This document shows, piece after piece, positions 8,822 through 21,955 of a DNA stretch of 64,000 nt. Every line of letters starts with the position of its first letter. Positions within the stretch are counted from its first letter, which is position 1. This DNA is from Atherinomorus stipes. Lineage: Eukaryota > Chordata > Actinopteri > Atheriniformes > Atherinidae. The stretch is taken from the NCBI GenBank assembly GCA_023101725.1, contig JALJCO010007085.1:451515-515514 (forward strand), given 5' to 3'. The position numbers and the translations under genes are program-made. The notes beneath the pieces are model-generated. The model did not search any database. It worked only from the letters and a program-made list of their open reading frames with translations, and was not told the DNA's origin.

Positions 8822-11800
8822 CTGGGACATGGACACAAAATACACAATAAGTCAAGCAGAAGTTGTTTTTTTCCAGAATAGATCAATAAGACACACATTC
8901 AAAACAAATGCACTGCAAAAACTGTAAAGCCACGGTAAGAAAATAATAACCTCTCTGAAAATGGTTGCTTAGAAACAGAAAAAGGAATCAGCTGACTCTG
9001 GTGCAGGGGCAGTACCCTAACTCAGCTGTAGATGGCGGTAAAATTCCTCACAATGAACTGGTCCAACAATGCAGTTTTCTCCAAAACACTGGTGCATCTG
9101 TCAAATCATCTTTACATTTTGCAGTGAGGACATGAGTCCAAATATTTCATATTTCGCATGACAAAGTCTTTAAAAAGCAGCCCTGCAAAAGCAGGCAACC
9201 TGAACATTTACTTCAATGAACATGTAAGTGTAATCACAATTACAAGTTATCATCTTATTGTTTACAAACAAGATGGACACCATGTTTAGCTATGGTTTCA
9301 TTGTAACTGCCCATCATTAAGGCTTTGATAGAACATTTTAAAATACATGCTGGTGCATGGATGTTTTTCTGTATGGCACACATCAATTTCAACAGTACAA
9401 GGCTGCATGTTTCTATCTGTCGTCATTTGTAAGAAATAATTACTAGAAAGGATGTTGTTCTTCCAATATTTAGCTTTACCATTTCAAAAGCTTCTGCCAC
9501 TTAACCAAGACTGAAAAGATATTCCCCACACTTGCATCATACAGCCCAACTCCTTTTCTTCCCATCTGTTGGCTGTTTATGATCCACAGTGACTGATAAA
9601 AACTATCAAACTAAAACCTTAGCCTTTGTTGTCACTTGTACTGAACAAATTAACTGAGAAATGCAAGGACTCACCTGGTTGGTCACTTTGGCAGTGGCGA
9701 ATCATTCTCACAGTGTCTGCAATCATATGCTGTTGGTGTGAGAGAAGACATGCTGCGTCAGTCTAAACTGTCAAGATCACCGTTTTAACTGTTAATGTTT
9801 ACGGTTGATGAAGGTACTGAGTTGATAATTAGCCATCCAAAAATAAAAACATCACATTTAATTGGTTTAAGGCACAAATTCAAGCACTGAAAGACATCAC
9901 AGAGCCAACTCCACTCACCAGCTTCTCAAAGTTGACCAGGTTGTCGTGGAAGGTCTTATTTCCCTCATGAATAAAAGTGATATCTAAAAGCAGCAGAGAA
10001 AGATATTAAGATTTACTTCTGTGTTTTTTATGGGGTTGGTGCTTATGTGTGCATACTGTGTGTGGAAGGTTGTGAGGATACCTTTTAGGAGAAGAGGCAT
10101 GAAGGGGATCTTTGGAGGTTTCATCCTTTTAAAGGCCTCTCTGTAGGCTTTGTGGTTCAGAGATGGATCCTGGAAAGAAGAGAGGGAAAAAAAAAAGAGA
10201 AAACACTTGGTGATAGAGAAGACTTAGAAAATGTGGAAAGAATGAGGAATCTGGACATCAAGTAATTAAACAAAATGTTTTCAGGCTCAACGTGTGTCCC
10301 TCTGTTCTTACTGTGATGAGTTCCAACTCTGAAAAAAGCTTCTTGAACTTCCCCGGACATTTCTTAAAAAGGCAAAGAAAAAAGAAAATATTCAGAGCTG
10401 GATTCAAAATATAAAGTTTTCAGTGTAATAAATGCACAGTAACACACAGCCTTACCTCCCATGTTTGGTTAAGCCGGCTGACTGCAGCCGTGTTGAGACC
10501 CATAATGATGGCGAAAGCAGAGTTGAGATTTCTTTGGGCTTTACAGCTACGTTTCACATAAAACAAGAAGAAACGGAAAAAAATTACACTGGAGAAAAAG
10601 TGTCATCTAGAGTTTTATTTGGTTATTACAGTATTACTGGATGTGCATGTTCTTACTGAGCTGCAATCTTTATGAACTTCTTGAGCAGCTGCACTCTCTT
10701 GTTGAGCGAAACACACATGAGCACCTCGGACATGACCCACTGCTGGACTTCGTTACAGCGCTGGAGCAGGACGGAGAGCGCTGCCGTGTAGCCAGAGCCA
10801 GGAGCACGGCTTAGGGTGTAGTACACCAGCTCCTGCTGCATGTGGAAGGAGGGAAATCTATTTAAAAATACATTCACCGCTGTATACAGTTCTTTTGAAA
10901 AGTCCACATGAGACATTCTGGGCTTTCAAGAGATTATTTAAAAAGAAAAGGTCAAAATAAAATGTTAAAAAAAAGATTATCAGATGATGAAATGTATATT
11001 TGGAGGAAAAATATCAAGAATAAAGCCTGTCAAAAGTTTGCTGAGGGCAAACTTACATATTTACCAGACATATCTGGTAAATATGCAGCTCTCTAAGGAA
11101 CATAAAACCAAACTGTTTTTATATTTCTGAACCAGTATTTTAAAATTAGGGGCTTGTGTTCATGTAAAAATCAGGAAAATCTCAGACTAAAATGTATTTT
11201 TCTTCTATTAATGATGCATCTTCTAATCTCCTGAATGAGGAGTTCAAAGGTTTAAATGGATCAATACTGCCAAAGAGTTCATATTTATGACTGTACGATA
11301 AGAACTGTGCGCATTTCTTAACACCTAACAACAACCAACAATCCTTTCCTTTCTTTTATCATCTCTTATCTTCTGGTTTTTGGATCAATGACTTAATCAC
11401 ATCCTTTTCTGGTCACTTTTTGCTGTGCTTTTCTTTATGTTAAAGCTTGACAAAAACCACAAGAAATTCATCTTACAATAATAAAAAGCAAACAGATAAT
11501 GTTCCTTTTTCAAAAAGACTAAATGTCTACTCTTCCTAAAAAAAAGACAAGAATATTCATATTATCAAAGTAACTGTATAAGAAGCAGCCCATGTCTCTT
11601 CCTGTGAGCTGTGCTTAACCATTTTCCCAGAAAAGACTCAGCTCTCAAAGCTTTTCAGCTGCAAGCTCAGCTGTGCAGGTCTTGTAGGCATTTGCATCTT
11701 TAATACTTCCATTCCTGCAATCTCTGTCAAGAATATGAATTTATTATCAAGCATGGACACACAGCACATATATTTGCATGTGAAAGTGTACCTCATGGAT

Positions 11801-14800
11801 GGATTTGAAGAGGCTCCAGTCCAGGTGTGTGAGCGCTGCTGCCACGTCCCAAGTGTTGATCCCTAAGAGCCGAACTGGCCTCCTGCTTAACTCAGCACTG
11901 TCTGTTAAAGGAGGCTGCACATAAAAACACACAAAACTAAGTAAAAGATGTGAACATAAGACAATGCAGACAAAGAAATAAAGACAGCAAATGTATACAG
12001 ATACTCTGTGTGTGTGGGAACTGAGTGATCTCTTTCACTCTCTGTATTAACTTTTGGACAATAACATTATTTAGTCAAAACATTCTAAAGAAACAACATG
12101 ACACAAACAGCAAGTTCAAATTCTTCCTGCTAACATATAAGGTGGTTGTGATTCCTTTAATTAAACTATTCTGTTCAACTCAAGCCTGTAACAGATTAGC
12201 AGCTTTGCATGTGTGGGGTAACTGATAAATTCAGCAGACAAAATGACAAAACAGGCCTGAAAATATCAACTCATCTACAACTTGGACAACTGATTTTTCA
12301 AACTAGTGTTTATATGGAATATAAACTTCTGGGGAACTGTAATCTAAAATGCTCACCTTTGAAAAGTTTTTTAAAGGATTACAGCAGGAGCTGCACCGTA
12401 AAAGCTATGCTAGCACAGAAAAACACATTTCTTGCAGCAGCATCACTGTCTCACATGCTTTCTCTTTTATTCACCTGGTCTGAGTGTCTCCAGTGAAAAT
12501 ATGTCTCTTGGAGCACCTTCACATCTGATTCAACATGACGTTATCACAGCAAACGGTTCACCAGCAGTAATATTGGAAAATTAGAACAGTTTCCTAAAAT
12601 AATCTGACTCACTTTGGACATGCAAGTGGTGTCTTTAGTTTAAAAAGGAACATGATTAAATGATAAAAAATTTTGGAACAAAAACAGAGAAGAGAGTATT
12701 CACGTACCAAGATCTCAGTAAGATCCCTGCGACAGGCCACGAGCTTCCCCTGTGGGGTCAGAGACTCTGAATACACACAGTCACTGGGCTGCAAGACCCT
12801 TCGCTCTGCAAAGATGGATGAAGGAAACAGACATGAAGAGGACAGATGAGTGCCAAGGGTGATTTTCTTTCCAGGTTTATCTTTGAGAAGTCTTTATATG
12901 TATGAATTAACTTTGAAGTAATACACTCGGGGTGCATTTATTTACTATGTTTTGTACCTCCAGTGTGTGAAACCACAGCGAGCACCATGTCTTCCTCTGC
13001 TCTGTCCATCTTCATGCCAACAATCCGCAGCAGCTCATGAGCCTCCAGTGTGGGGTGTGTGTGGACACTTAGGTAGGAGTCAGCACTCACATGCACGCAG
13101 CATATCACTGGATTATAAATGGAGAAATCATCACCGTAAATGAGAAAATACAAATAATGAAGTGCTGTTATGCAGTTCTGAAGAAGACTAATGAGGGAGA
13201 CTTGTGTTAATTAAATACACAAGTAGACAAAAATACTGCGTATGTCCAACTTAAAAAAATTCCATTTGTGCACTGAAATTAAAATCAACTCACTTCCATT
13301 TTACATAAATGTATGCAGCTTTGGACAAAATGCTGTGTTGGTGTGTGCGTGCATTCACCCTCTCTAGTCTCCGTCTGTGGACTGCGGAGCTGCAAACAGT
13401 TTTCCTTCAAACTCAACTGCTGATACATTTGTTTGCTCTGGCAGAGAAAACAGAAGAAACATGAAGGTTCCAAGTACTTTATCAGTGCTTATTTTTCTTT
13501 TCTTTTTTTTTGGGCTCTGACAGCATCTCTGGTATCTCTATATCCTTTTTTCTTTTACAATATAAGACTGCTTCTTCATACCTTTTGGCTGGGAGGGCAG
13601 TCATCCACTGTGCTAGAAGAAGCAACACACAGCAGTGAGGATGGACACAACAGACACAAAAACTTGTGGATATTAGATTTAACACAGTCGTTCTGGATAG
13701 ACAAAAGCACTTACTGCCGGCGACGCAGGAGTTTCTGAAACTCCTTCAGGTCTCTCTCTAGAGTGGGGAACTCATACAGATCTTCTAAAACACACCTGTA
13801 AAGGGTCTGAACAGACAAAGAAGGATTCATGACATCAAGGCTAATGTAACTTCTTTCTCATTAATAGTAAATACTCATTTGATAGAAACAGATTTTATGT
13901 ACAGGTTTATAATAAAGATTTCCTCATGATGATAGGGTTTAAGCCAACAAACATTTTAGAGGTCGGAAACAGCTGTCATTGTGGGGGGCAGAAAGCTGCC
14001 TGGTGGATTAGAACCAGAACTGATGGGTTCTGTGGTTATTTTGACACTAAAGCACTAATCTGTAGGAAGAGGGAGCATGGCTATTAATACCTCAGATGCA
14101 GAGAACACTGAGATCCTGTAAGAACAAAGCATAACATACATGCTTATGTCTTGGTATAAATAGTATAGAGAAGATTTCATTTCACACACGCACTGCACTG
14201 TGGGTCGCTGTAGATGAGCATTCCTCTCTGGGGTCCTTCTTTATAATTCTGACATAGCATACATTTTTTTTTGCTCCGATACTCACTATATGCCATAGTT
14301 ATAGTTGCGCTGTAAGACAAACATCAGCAGTGGCTAACGCAGATCAAAATTACAATGCCAACTATTTCAACTATAACAACATGCAGAAGTGCATGCATCT
14401 TTAAGCTTGGTAAGTCTGAACAGACGCATCAAGAAAACAAACACATTTTCACTGCCAATATTGATATTTGTGTCATTTACACATGAAAAACACCCACATT
14501 GAATTCAGTCATCTGTATTCAGCTGGTTTTCTTTATTTCAACAACTTCTAATCACAGAACAGCTTACTTTTTCATTTAAATTATAAGCCAACATTTTTTT
14601 TCAATCAGTGAACTACTTGAAAAATCAACTGATTAAGAGTGTTGCTACTTTCTGTTAACACTGTCGCATTTGTTAGAGAAAAATAAAGAGAAAGACTGAA
14701 AGAAAAGATAGTGTAATACTACTATGTGTGCACGTAGGAGAATTAGACACCAGTAGAACCCCCCCCCCCCCCCCACCACCACCACCACCACACACACACA

Positions 14801-14820
14801 CACACACACGCACACACACA

Positions 14821-14860
<40 letters not shown>

Positions 14861-17800
14861 CTCCTTATCGTTGTCATTGACCACTGTAGCCTTCTATCCC
14901 AATTCTCCTCTCATCCCTCTGTTACTAGGCAACTATCACCTGGGTTACGCACTCCATATGAGATTATACCCTTGCCAACCCTACCACTTTGGTTTCCATG
15001 GCAACATGCCACTGAGCAACGGGGCTGTCGGGTTATGGAGGGACAAGTGATTGGTGACAGTGTTCAGTTTGGAATGCGTGGATGTTTGGATGTGCGTCCG
15101 TTCTGTGCTTTTTCCATTTTTGGTGACTCATCTTGAATATCTTATAAAGCCTAATGTGAAAATAGGAGGAACACAATGGATACTAGAAAGACCTGTGGTC
15201 AGAAATGTGACACTTTATAATCTATTCAGATTACCTCCAACCCCCACAGATGCTATTTTCATTTCATAAATGGAAGAGAATATTGATGTTTGCATATTTT
15301 ACTTGGTACTTATTAGTGAAAGCAAATACATACAGTCATGACTACTTTAATATTATTCTCACAGAATAACACAACTAATTACGATTATACCTTTTCATTC
15401 CTCACATGACACACTATAAAAGGGTTGCTTTTTGTTTTCTTTGTAAAAGGGATGAGATGAAAACACAAATAGGGTTCTGCTGTGGAAAAAAAGATTAAAT
15501 GTTCAGTTTTCCATAAGACTCACAGTAAAAAGCTCAGAGAAGACCCCCCACCACCACCCCACCACCACACACACACACACACACACAATTTTTAGCTTTC
15601 TATCTTGCTTTAAAAAAAAAAAAAAAAAAATCTCAATGTCCAGTCAGACAGAACTTACGGGAGGAAAACCACATTTAATAACACGACAGGGAGGCAAATG
15701 AAGATGAATGAATCCTCCGATTCGCTCTTGATATGTGTGGAAGGACACCTGAAGATCGAGCCCATCAGACATGCTATATAAACAGTGCACATTAGCAATG
15801 TGCGGAAAACCATTACTCTTACCTTCATGAAGCTCCTGATGTGCTCCTCTTCCTTTAGGAAGTCCTTATAAAGCCTGCTCCAGTGGGAGACCAGCTGCAG
15901 TACCTTACGCTTCCTGAAGAGGGCGTCTTTGCCCTCCTCCTGCCCCCTGCAGCGAGCGCTGCTATAGGTGACGGGGGTCAAGGAAACAACAAAGGACACG
16001 AGGGGGGCTAAAAAGATGTGCATGATGGTGCTTGTGTTTGCATGTTGGAAGGATATTGTCCCAACAGCGCCTGACAGAGGTCATTTGTGGACATGAACAC
16101 AAGGTAGGTCAACAGGAAGTCATCGAGCAGCATCTCTGAAACACAAAGAAGACGTTATAAGTCTCAACCGAGGTGGTCAAAAAGAAGTTTTCTTCATTAA
16201 ATTTTGCACATTTTCTTTGATTTCTTTGATCATAACTTTGAAACAAGAAATTCAAAGCTCAACTATTTCATATGAGTTTGAAGAAGAATATTAAGAATAT
16301 ATTTTTGAAAACAAAATCTTTGATTATAACTTCTTGGCTTGCAAGTAAAAAGAACAGACCTTCCTGCTACAGCTTATTTTCCCATTTGTCTGTTTTATTA
16401 GTTCTTGAGCACCTTAAAAGTGGTGTAAATGATGAGTAAAGCCCCCCCCCCAATGGATATAAACCCTGACTCAATCATCATTCAACTCTCCACATGGCAG
16501 CACAACAGAACAATTTAAGGTCCGTTGCCCACCATGTTTTTTTTTTCTGTTTGCTTTCCCCTTTAATGGCATGCAAATATGCAGTTTTGATTCCACCTCT
16601 CATGGAATTATTTTTTGGCACAACATGCAGCAACTTCACATGTAAAAGGCTGCAGACCTCAGCTGTATAGTGTCTGCCCAGAATCAAACCTGGGGACTAG
16701 GTGGGAAACAAAGAGGCAGACAGATAAAAGACGATTGGAGAGCAAAAACAAGCTCTAAAAGAAGTGAATTAGATTAGAATATTTACAACACAAGTGGCTG
16801 CACATTTGAAGTGACATTCTCTTATCCATCTACTGCATGTTAATACATTTAAAGAATTCCTGACCTGCACACTGAAAATGGCCGGTTTGGATCAATATTT
16901 TGAACTTCCAATAAGGCAGACTAGGTCATTTGTTTTGGCAAAAAGATATTTATCATCTTTACCACAGCTGCAATCTCACAGGGGCTGATTAAAAACCTGG
17001 CCTACTAAAATAAGCTCCCCTCTGAAACCACTTTGCAGCATCACTATCTGTCCAAGACAAGGGCTTTTTCCCTACACTTAAGACTCTGTAGGCTGACCAT
17101 CATCATCCCCATCATTCTCACACTGCCCTTTATTATAACACTAAAATGCAAACTTAATTAGGTTTCTTTGAAAACTTCAGTAGGTCCGTGGGTCAAACTA
17201 AAGTTTGGTTGCAAATGTTTGAGAGACTAACAGTTAGATACCCGCTTTTTTTTTTGGGCAACAATCAGATAAATCCTTTCCAAGAACTGCTGCTCAGTTT
17301 TGATGAAACACCGTATCAGTATATCTCTCTTCTTTAGTTACACATCTACAGTAGTTTGCAATGATAATCTTGTTGGAATGCTTCTAACAAGAAATAAACA
17401 CCTCTTCTTCTTGCCCCCCTTTGAATGAGCATCTGTCTAGAAACTTCACAATCAGCAGACCAAATCTTTCAGGGGGTGAACTTTAAAGAGATGTTTTTTT
17501 TCTTTCAGTGGGGCTGAAGTATTACTGAATAGCCAACGCCTTACTGCAGTAGACAGCAGTTAAAGCGTTTTCAGTTTGTAGAATTACCAACAAGTACAAA
17601 TTTAAACAAAACAAAAGAAAAAATAAGGGGCTATGAGAAGAGCAAAGTTTCTGTCATCTTTAACAGCTCAAAACTCAGATTTGACAGCAACTTCCTTCTG
17701 TGCAACCATTTTATGTGAATGTGATGCTATACAAAAATCTACAAATGAATGTTTGAGTTATTTAAAAGGTTGAAAAATTAGCTCTTCTTCTTTCCCCCTT

Positions 17801-20800
17801 CTGGTTAGCTTACCCATCAGGAACTAACCTGACTAAACAAACTGAAAATAGACTGCTGTCTATTGCATGTATGACAACTCAGAAGTATTTCTGAAGAAAT
17901 GCAAACTAAGTTTCAGCATTTTAAAGCAAAGGTGAGGCACAAGAGATGGTGGAGCAATCGACATCATGGGAAAATTAACATTAAAATGCAGCTAATAGCA
18001 GCAGCGACGTGAAATGATTGACTTTTATATCAACATAATATGAGCTTACACAGGTAAACCAAAATGTTTTCATCACAGCAAGTATGGAGCAGAGCAGGCT
18101 AATGTGCAAGCGAGATAACAAGAGTGTGCGTGTGTGTGTGCATGAGACTCAGCAGGTGATCATTGGGTAAGAATCAAATATAAACAGCGCTTGTGGCAGA
18201 TGGGTAATGAGCCATTGTTGGTGGTGAGGAAGTTCTGTGTGTGCTTGTGTGTGTGTGTGTGGTGTCAAACTCTTTCCCTGGGAAATGTGTGACCCAAATA
18301 TGGCTCTGTAAGGCAGAGAGCAAAGAAATCAATTATAGAACACTGAGCACAGGCCTTGCCATTAATATTTGATCAACTGTCTCCACTTTAAAAATAAACA
18401 CAACTTTTTGGGTAGGTCTAACTGTGCCTGAGCTATTGACTTACTTTACTGTCACATTCTCTTTTCTGAGACATTTCTCTTTAAGTCAATATGGATCACT
18501 TTATGATCAAATGTCAGGCTTTTTCTTGATTTTTATTTGGCTTTCTTGCTCTCTCCATCTCAACTGGCCACATTTACCCCCCTTTCCCCACATCCCTGTT
18601 TTTCATTTTCTCCTTCTTGGCGATTACATTTCCCCCCTCTACTCCTCTCCTCCTATGCTCGCTCCCTCTCAGCTCTCTGTGATGATAAATATCCATTTTC
18701 ATCTTCAACATATGCCCCCTGCGTTTGCCCGCTGGCACACACAAAGTCAAACACATACATTCGTAGACGCTGCAGCACACACATCCAGACACACACACAC
18801 ACACACACACACACAGCATGCTGATGAATAACTCATTCAGTTCTGACCTTGGGGACTTTATCTCTTGTGAGAGAGAAAGAAAAAAGGGAGAAAAAAAATG
18901 TATGTGTGCTGAACTAATCGTGCTAATCTGCGGCTTGGCTTTTTTGTGTGAGTGTATGTTTTATGTGTATGTGGAGAGGGGGTGTTCGGGTAATCGCTCC
19001 CTCTCTCCACGGAAGCGTGTTTGAGCCTGTTCAACATGCTGCACAGCTAAACCTGCTAAAACGGTGCAATGATGCTCGGCACCACCCCCAGGGGCAAACA
19101 TACACACACGTGCATGTTACACCATATCTGTACACGCTTCCCCGGGGTACTTAGACCAAAAAAACAGAAACACAATCAGAAGCTAAGACGGGGACAACCA
19201 AACATGTACACAGACTGCACCCACACTCCTCTCTCACTGCTGTTTTACTGTCTTTAGTGAATAAACATCAGGCAGACTTCCTCGACAAAGACCATCTCAG
19301 TTCTCTCCCACATTTATCTTTTCCCTCTTTCTCCTTTTGCTTCCTGCAATCCAGTGAGATGGCTCCCTGTGGACTGCTGGGAGCTGGTGGTGCTGAGGCC
19401 GGAGTTGATGCATAAAGGGGCCTTGTCTTAAATGAAGCTAACAGGCAAGGGCAGAGTTTTACCAAATCCAAGCTGCATCCTTCATCTCCCAGAGTAATTA
19501 AAGGCACTATTTAATTGGACCTGGCTCTGATGCTACTGAAATTAATTAAAACAAAAGCAGTCTTAAATGCTTACAAGAAATTTATCTGTATTTTACAAAC
19601 ATGCATTTTTCTATTGATCTGTGCAGGGTTGTTTTTAGAAAATGAATAGAGCACATCATAGTCAGCATTACGACATCCCCCTCATATCCTTACAATGCAC
19701 TATCAAAACCTGCAGTGAAACCACTGCTTAATAAGCTGATGTATGGTATTACTCTTTATGTGGTTTATACTTCCTGCACTGCTATAAAGCAAAAAATAGT
19801 ATCCTTTGACGAGAAGTGTTGTGTTGTCAAGACACCAGAAAAATACAACGTATGATTGAGGACTGTAAAAATGACATCTCTGCTAAGAGTCTGTGGAAAT
19901 CGATTGCAGCAGAAATACTTAAGAGCACCCCAAGGCAGTCATTTCACAAGCTCATCAGAGCATTTAACCTCTTGAATGTTCCTCATATTTACAGGCAATG
20001 ACACGGCTGAATGAACCCAAAGCGGTGCGGGGGGATGACACACACACCCCCATACACGCTTGAAAACCAAGATTCTATCACTGAGGGGAAGTGCATACCT
20101 CCTAAGTTTAAGTCCACTTCGGGGAAACTAAAAAAAGTAAGCTGGGCTGCGTTGTAACTTGTGCAGGCGTGAACATACAATTCCTTGGAAGGAGGTGTGG
20201 TGCTTTGTTTATTTGCAGAGGTGGAGGTATGTGATCTTCTGTGCTGTTTTTTTTTTTTTAAATCTGCGCTTCAACTGATTTACCTACATGATCGACTCTG
20301 TTAAAGTTAAAGTATAAATAATAATCACTTTTGACAAACCTTTGTTATATTGGAATACTTAATATCTTTGTTTTCATGTTTCTTATGAAAACACAGTCAT
20401 TTTGTACAGACACACTCACACAGATGTCTCTGAGCTCAGTGCCAACATCACACGTGTGTTCATGTGTGCATCTTCAACCTTACCGCTCTCCCTGCTCTCT
20501 GGTGCCCCTCTTTGGTCATCCAGTCGGAGGTCACTCAGCAGATGCTCCAAGATCTTGAGCGGCGTTCCCGACACTACCACGTATCTGTAAGATGAAGCGT
20601 TCCAAAGGTTTTCCTCACTAGAACGAGAATACCATGAGCATCCACCTCCATCCCTCCATCCTTTCTCCTCCTCTTCCTCTACGTCGTCGTCATCAATGTA
20701 GCGAAAATGGGGAACATCGAATGTGCAGGTATCCGAAATCCTATCCTCATCTTCACAGCTTTCCTCATCATCATCCTCATCATTATCATCTATATCCTCT

Positions 20801-21924
20801 TCTGCCTTTGCAAGTGTTGCTAGCTCAGAGGTCATCTTCATTTCTCAAAACCTGGAAGCATTGAGCTCTCCGCTAAGCTTTGCATACCCAGGGAGGGTTG
20901 TTTCTCGGTGGGGTACACTTCCTAGCCGTGTGCCCTTGTCAGCTACCAGCTCCACAGATTAAAACCCTCTCTCCGACAGCTCCTACAGTAGCACAGCGAG
21001 GGAACTGATTGCTACAGAAGATGCTGTAAATTGTATATACGCACACACCCACTTTAACCTGCCTGTCACTGACACTCCCTGTTTAGTGCCTCAGGTCTTG
21101 GCAGACACTGCAAAAGTACACAAAGGCAACTCTGAATACGTACAGTATATGGTCCTAAACACACAGACAATGTGTTGAAAGAGTCTTGGTGTCATCTTTT
21201 CTTCCCCCTTTCAGCTGAAAACAAAAAGCCATTCTCTCCTTCTGCTCACTGTCAGAGGCTAGGGCATACATTATCTTAGCCACACACAATACTGATATTT
21301 TAAACGTTCATGCAAGAGTGTGTTTGCAATCAGAGATCCCAAAGTGGAGGCAGACAAAAAGAGAAATCAGAGCACTATGATTATGTCTTGGCTACTCTTC
21401 ATTTGGAGGGTTGTTATTATGTCAAAGGACTGACCTCTTGTTGCAGTCGTCCTCTCTGGACACGCCCCCTGACGATGTAGGTGAGGGCCGGTCTGAAGGT
21501 GACGTAACTGACGAGGTTACTCTCTGCAACACTAGTACGTCGCGTCCTCTCTCTTTTAGACAAACTCTTCCCACCGCCTCCTGAAAATGGGAAAAAGAGA
21601 AATTTGTTTCTATTCATTTTAACACCAGATGGAAAACTACACATAAATAAGTACATTTTTATGCATCTAAAACTGTCTCATGCAACACATAACTACATGG
21701 TATAAATAAGTAAATTCACTGTGTGTTTAAGGAGTCTCAATTTAAACTGTTTTTAAATTGTGCTGATGTCTTATAATTGGAACCTCAGACACTAAAATCC
21801 ACACGTGCAGACACAGCCCGCTACGGCACGAGAAATGCGTTTCCTGTCTATAAAGAAATGGTGTTGCGTAACAAATTATAATGAACACAACTAGGAATGT
21901 GGGTCAACTTTTGAACTGATCTCC

Positions 21925-21955
<31 letters not shown>

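Larger units (their letters stand above)
8822..15822 (-). other. rapgef5: rapgef5 introns 13-25 (non-coding parts)
   Basis: Introns over 300 nt here lie at 8822-9674, 10836-11791, 11915-12707 and 13807-15822. They are ordinary AT-rich intronic DNA. The only notable content is two microsatellites, 14759-14859 and about 15545-15630. No other gene or transposon was recognised. Confidence 0.6.

Noticed and set aside
14645..14884. Cys/Val-rich ORFs over CA repeats (also near 18574, 38862, 58696)
   Set aside because: Simple translation of microsatellites; no coding evidence.
15962..16065. U2-type intron GTTGGG to TATAG as the exon 12/13 junction
   Set aside because: In frame but gives QAL-SAR and loses the conserved LLxHY residues, and the donor is weak; U12 signals fit better. 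Kept as the stated alternative.
21417..21656. Alternative frame of exon 10 ([12 protein letters not shown])
   Set aside because: The phase 0 frame gives [13 protein letters not shown], matching the Epac hinge helix and the incoming phase from exon 9.
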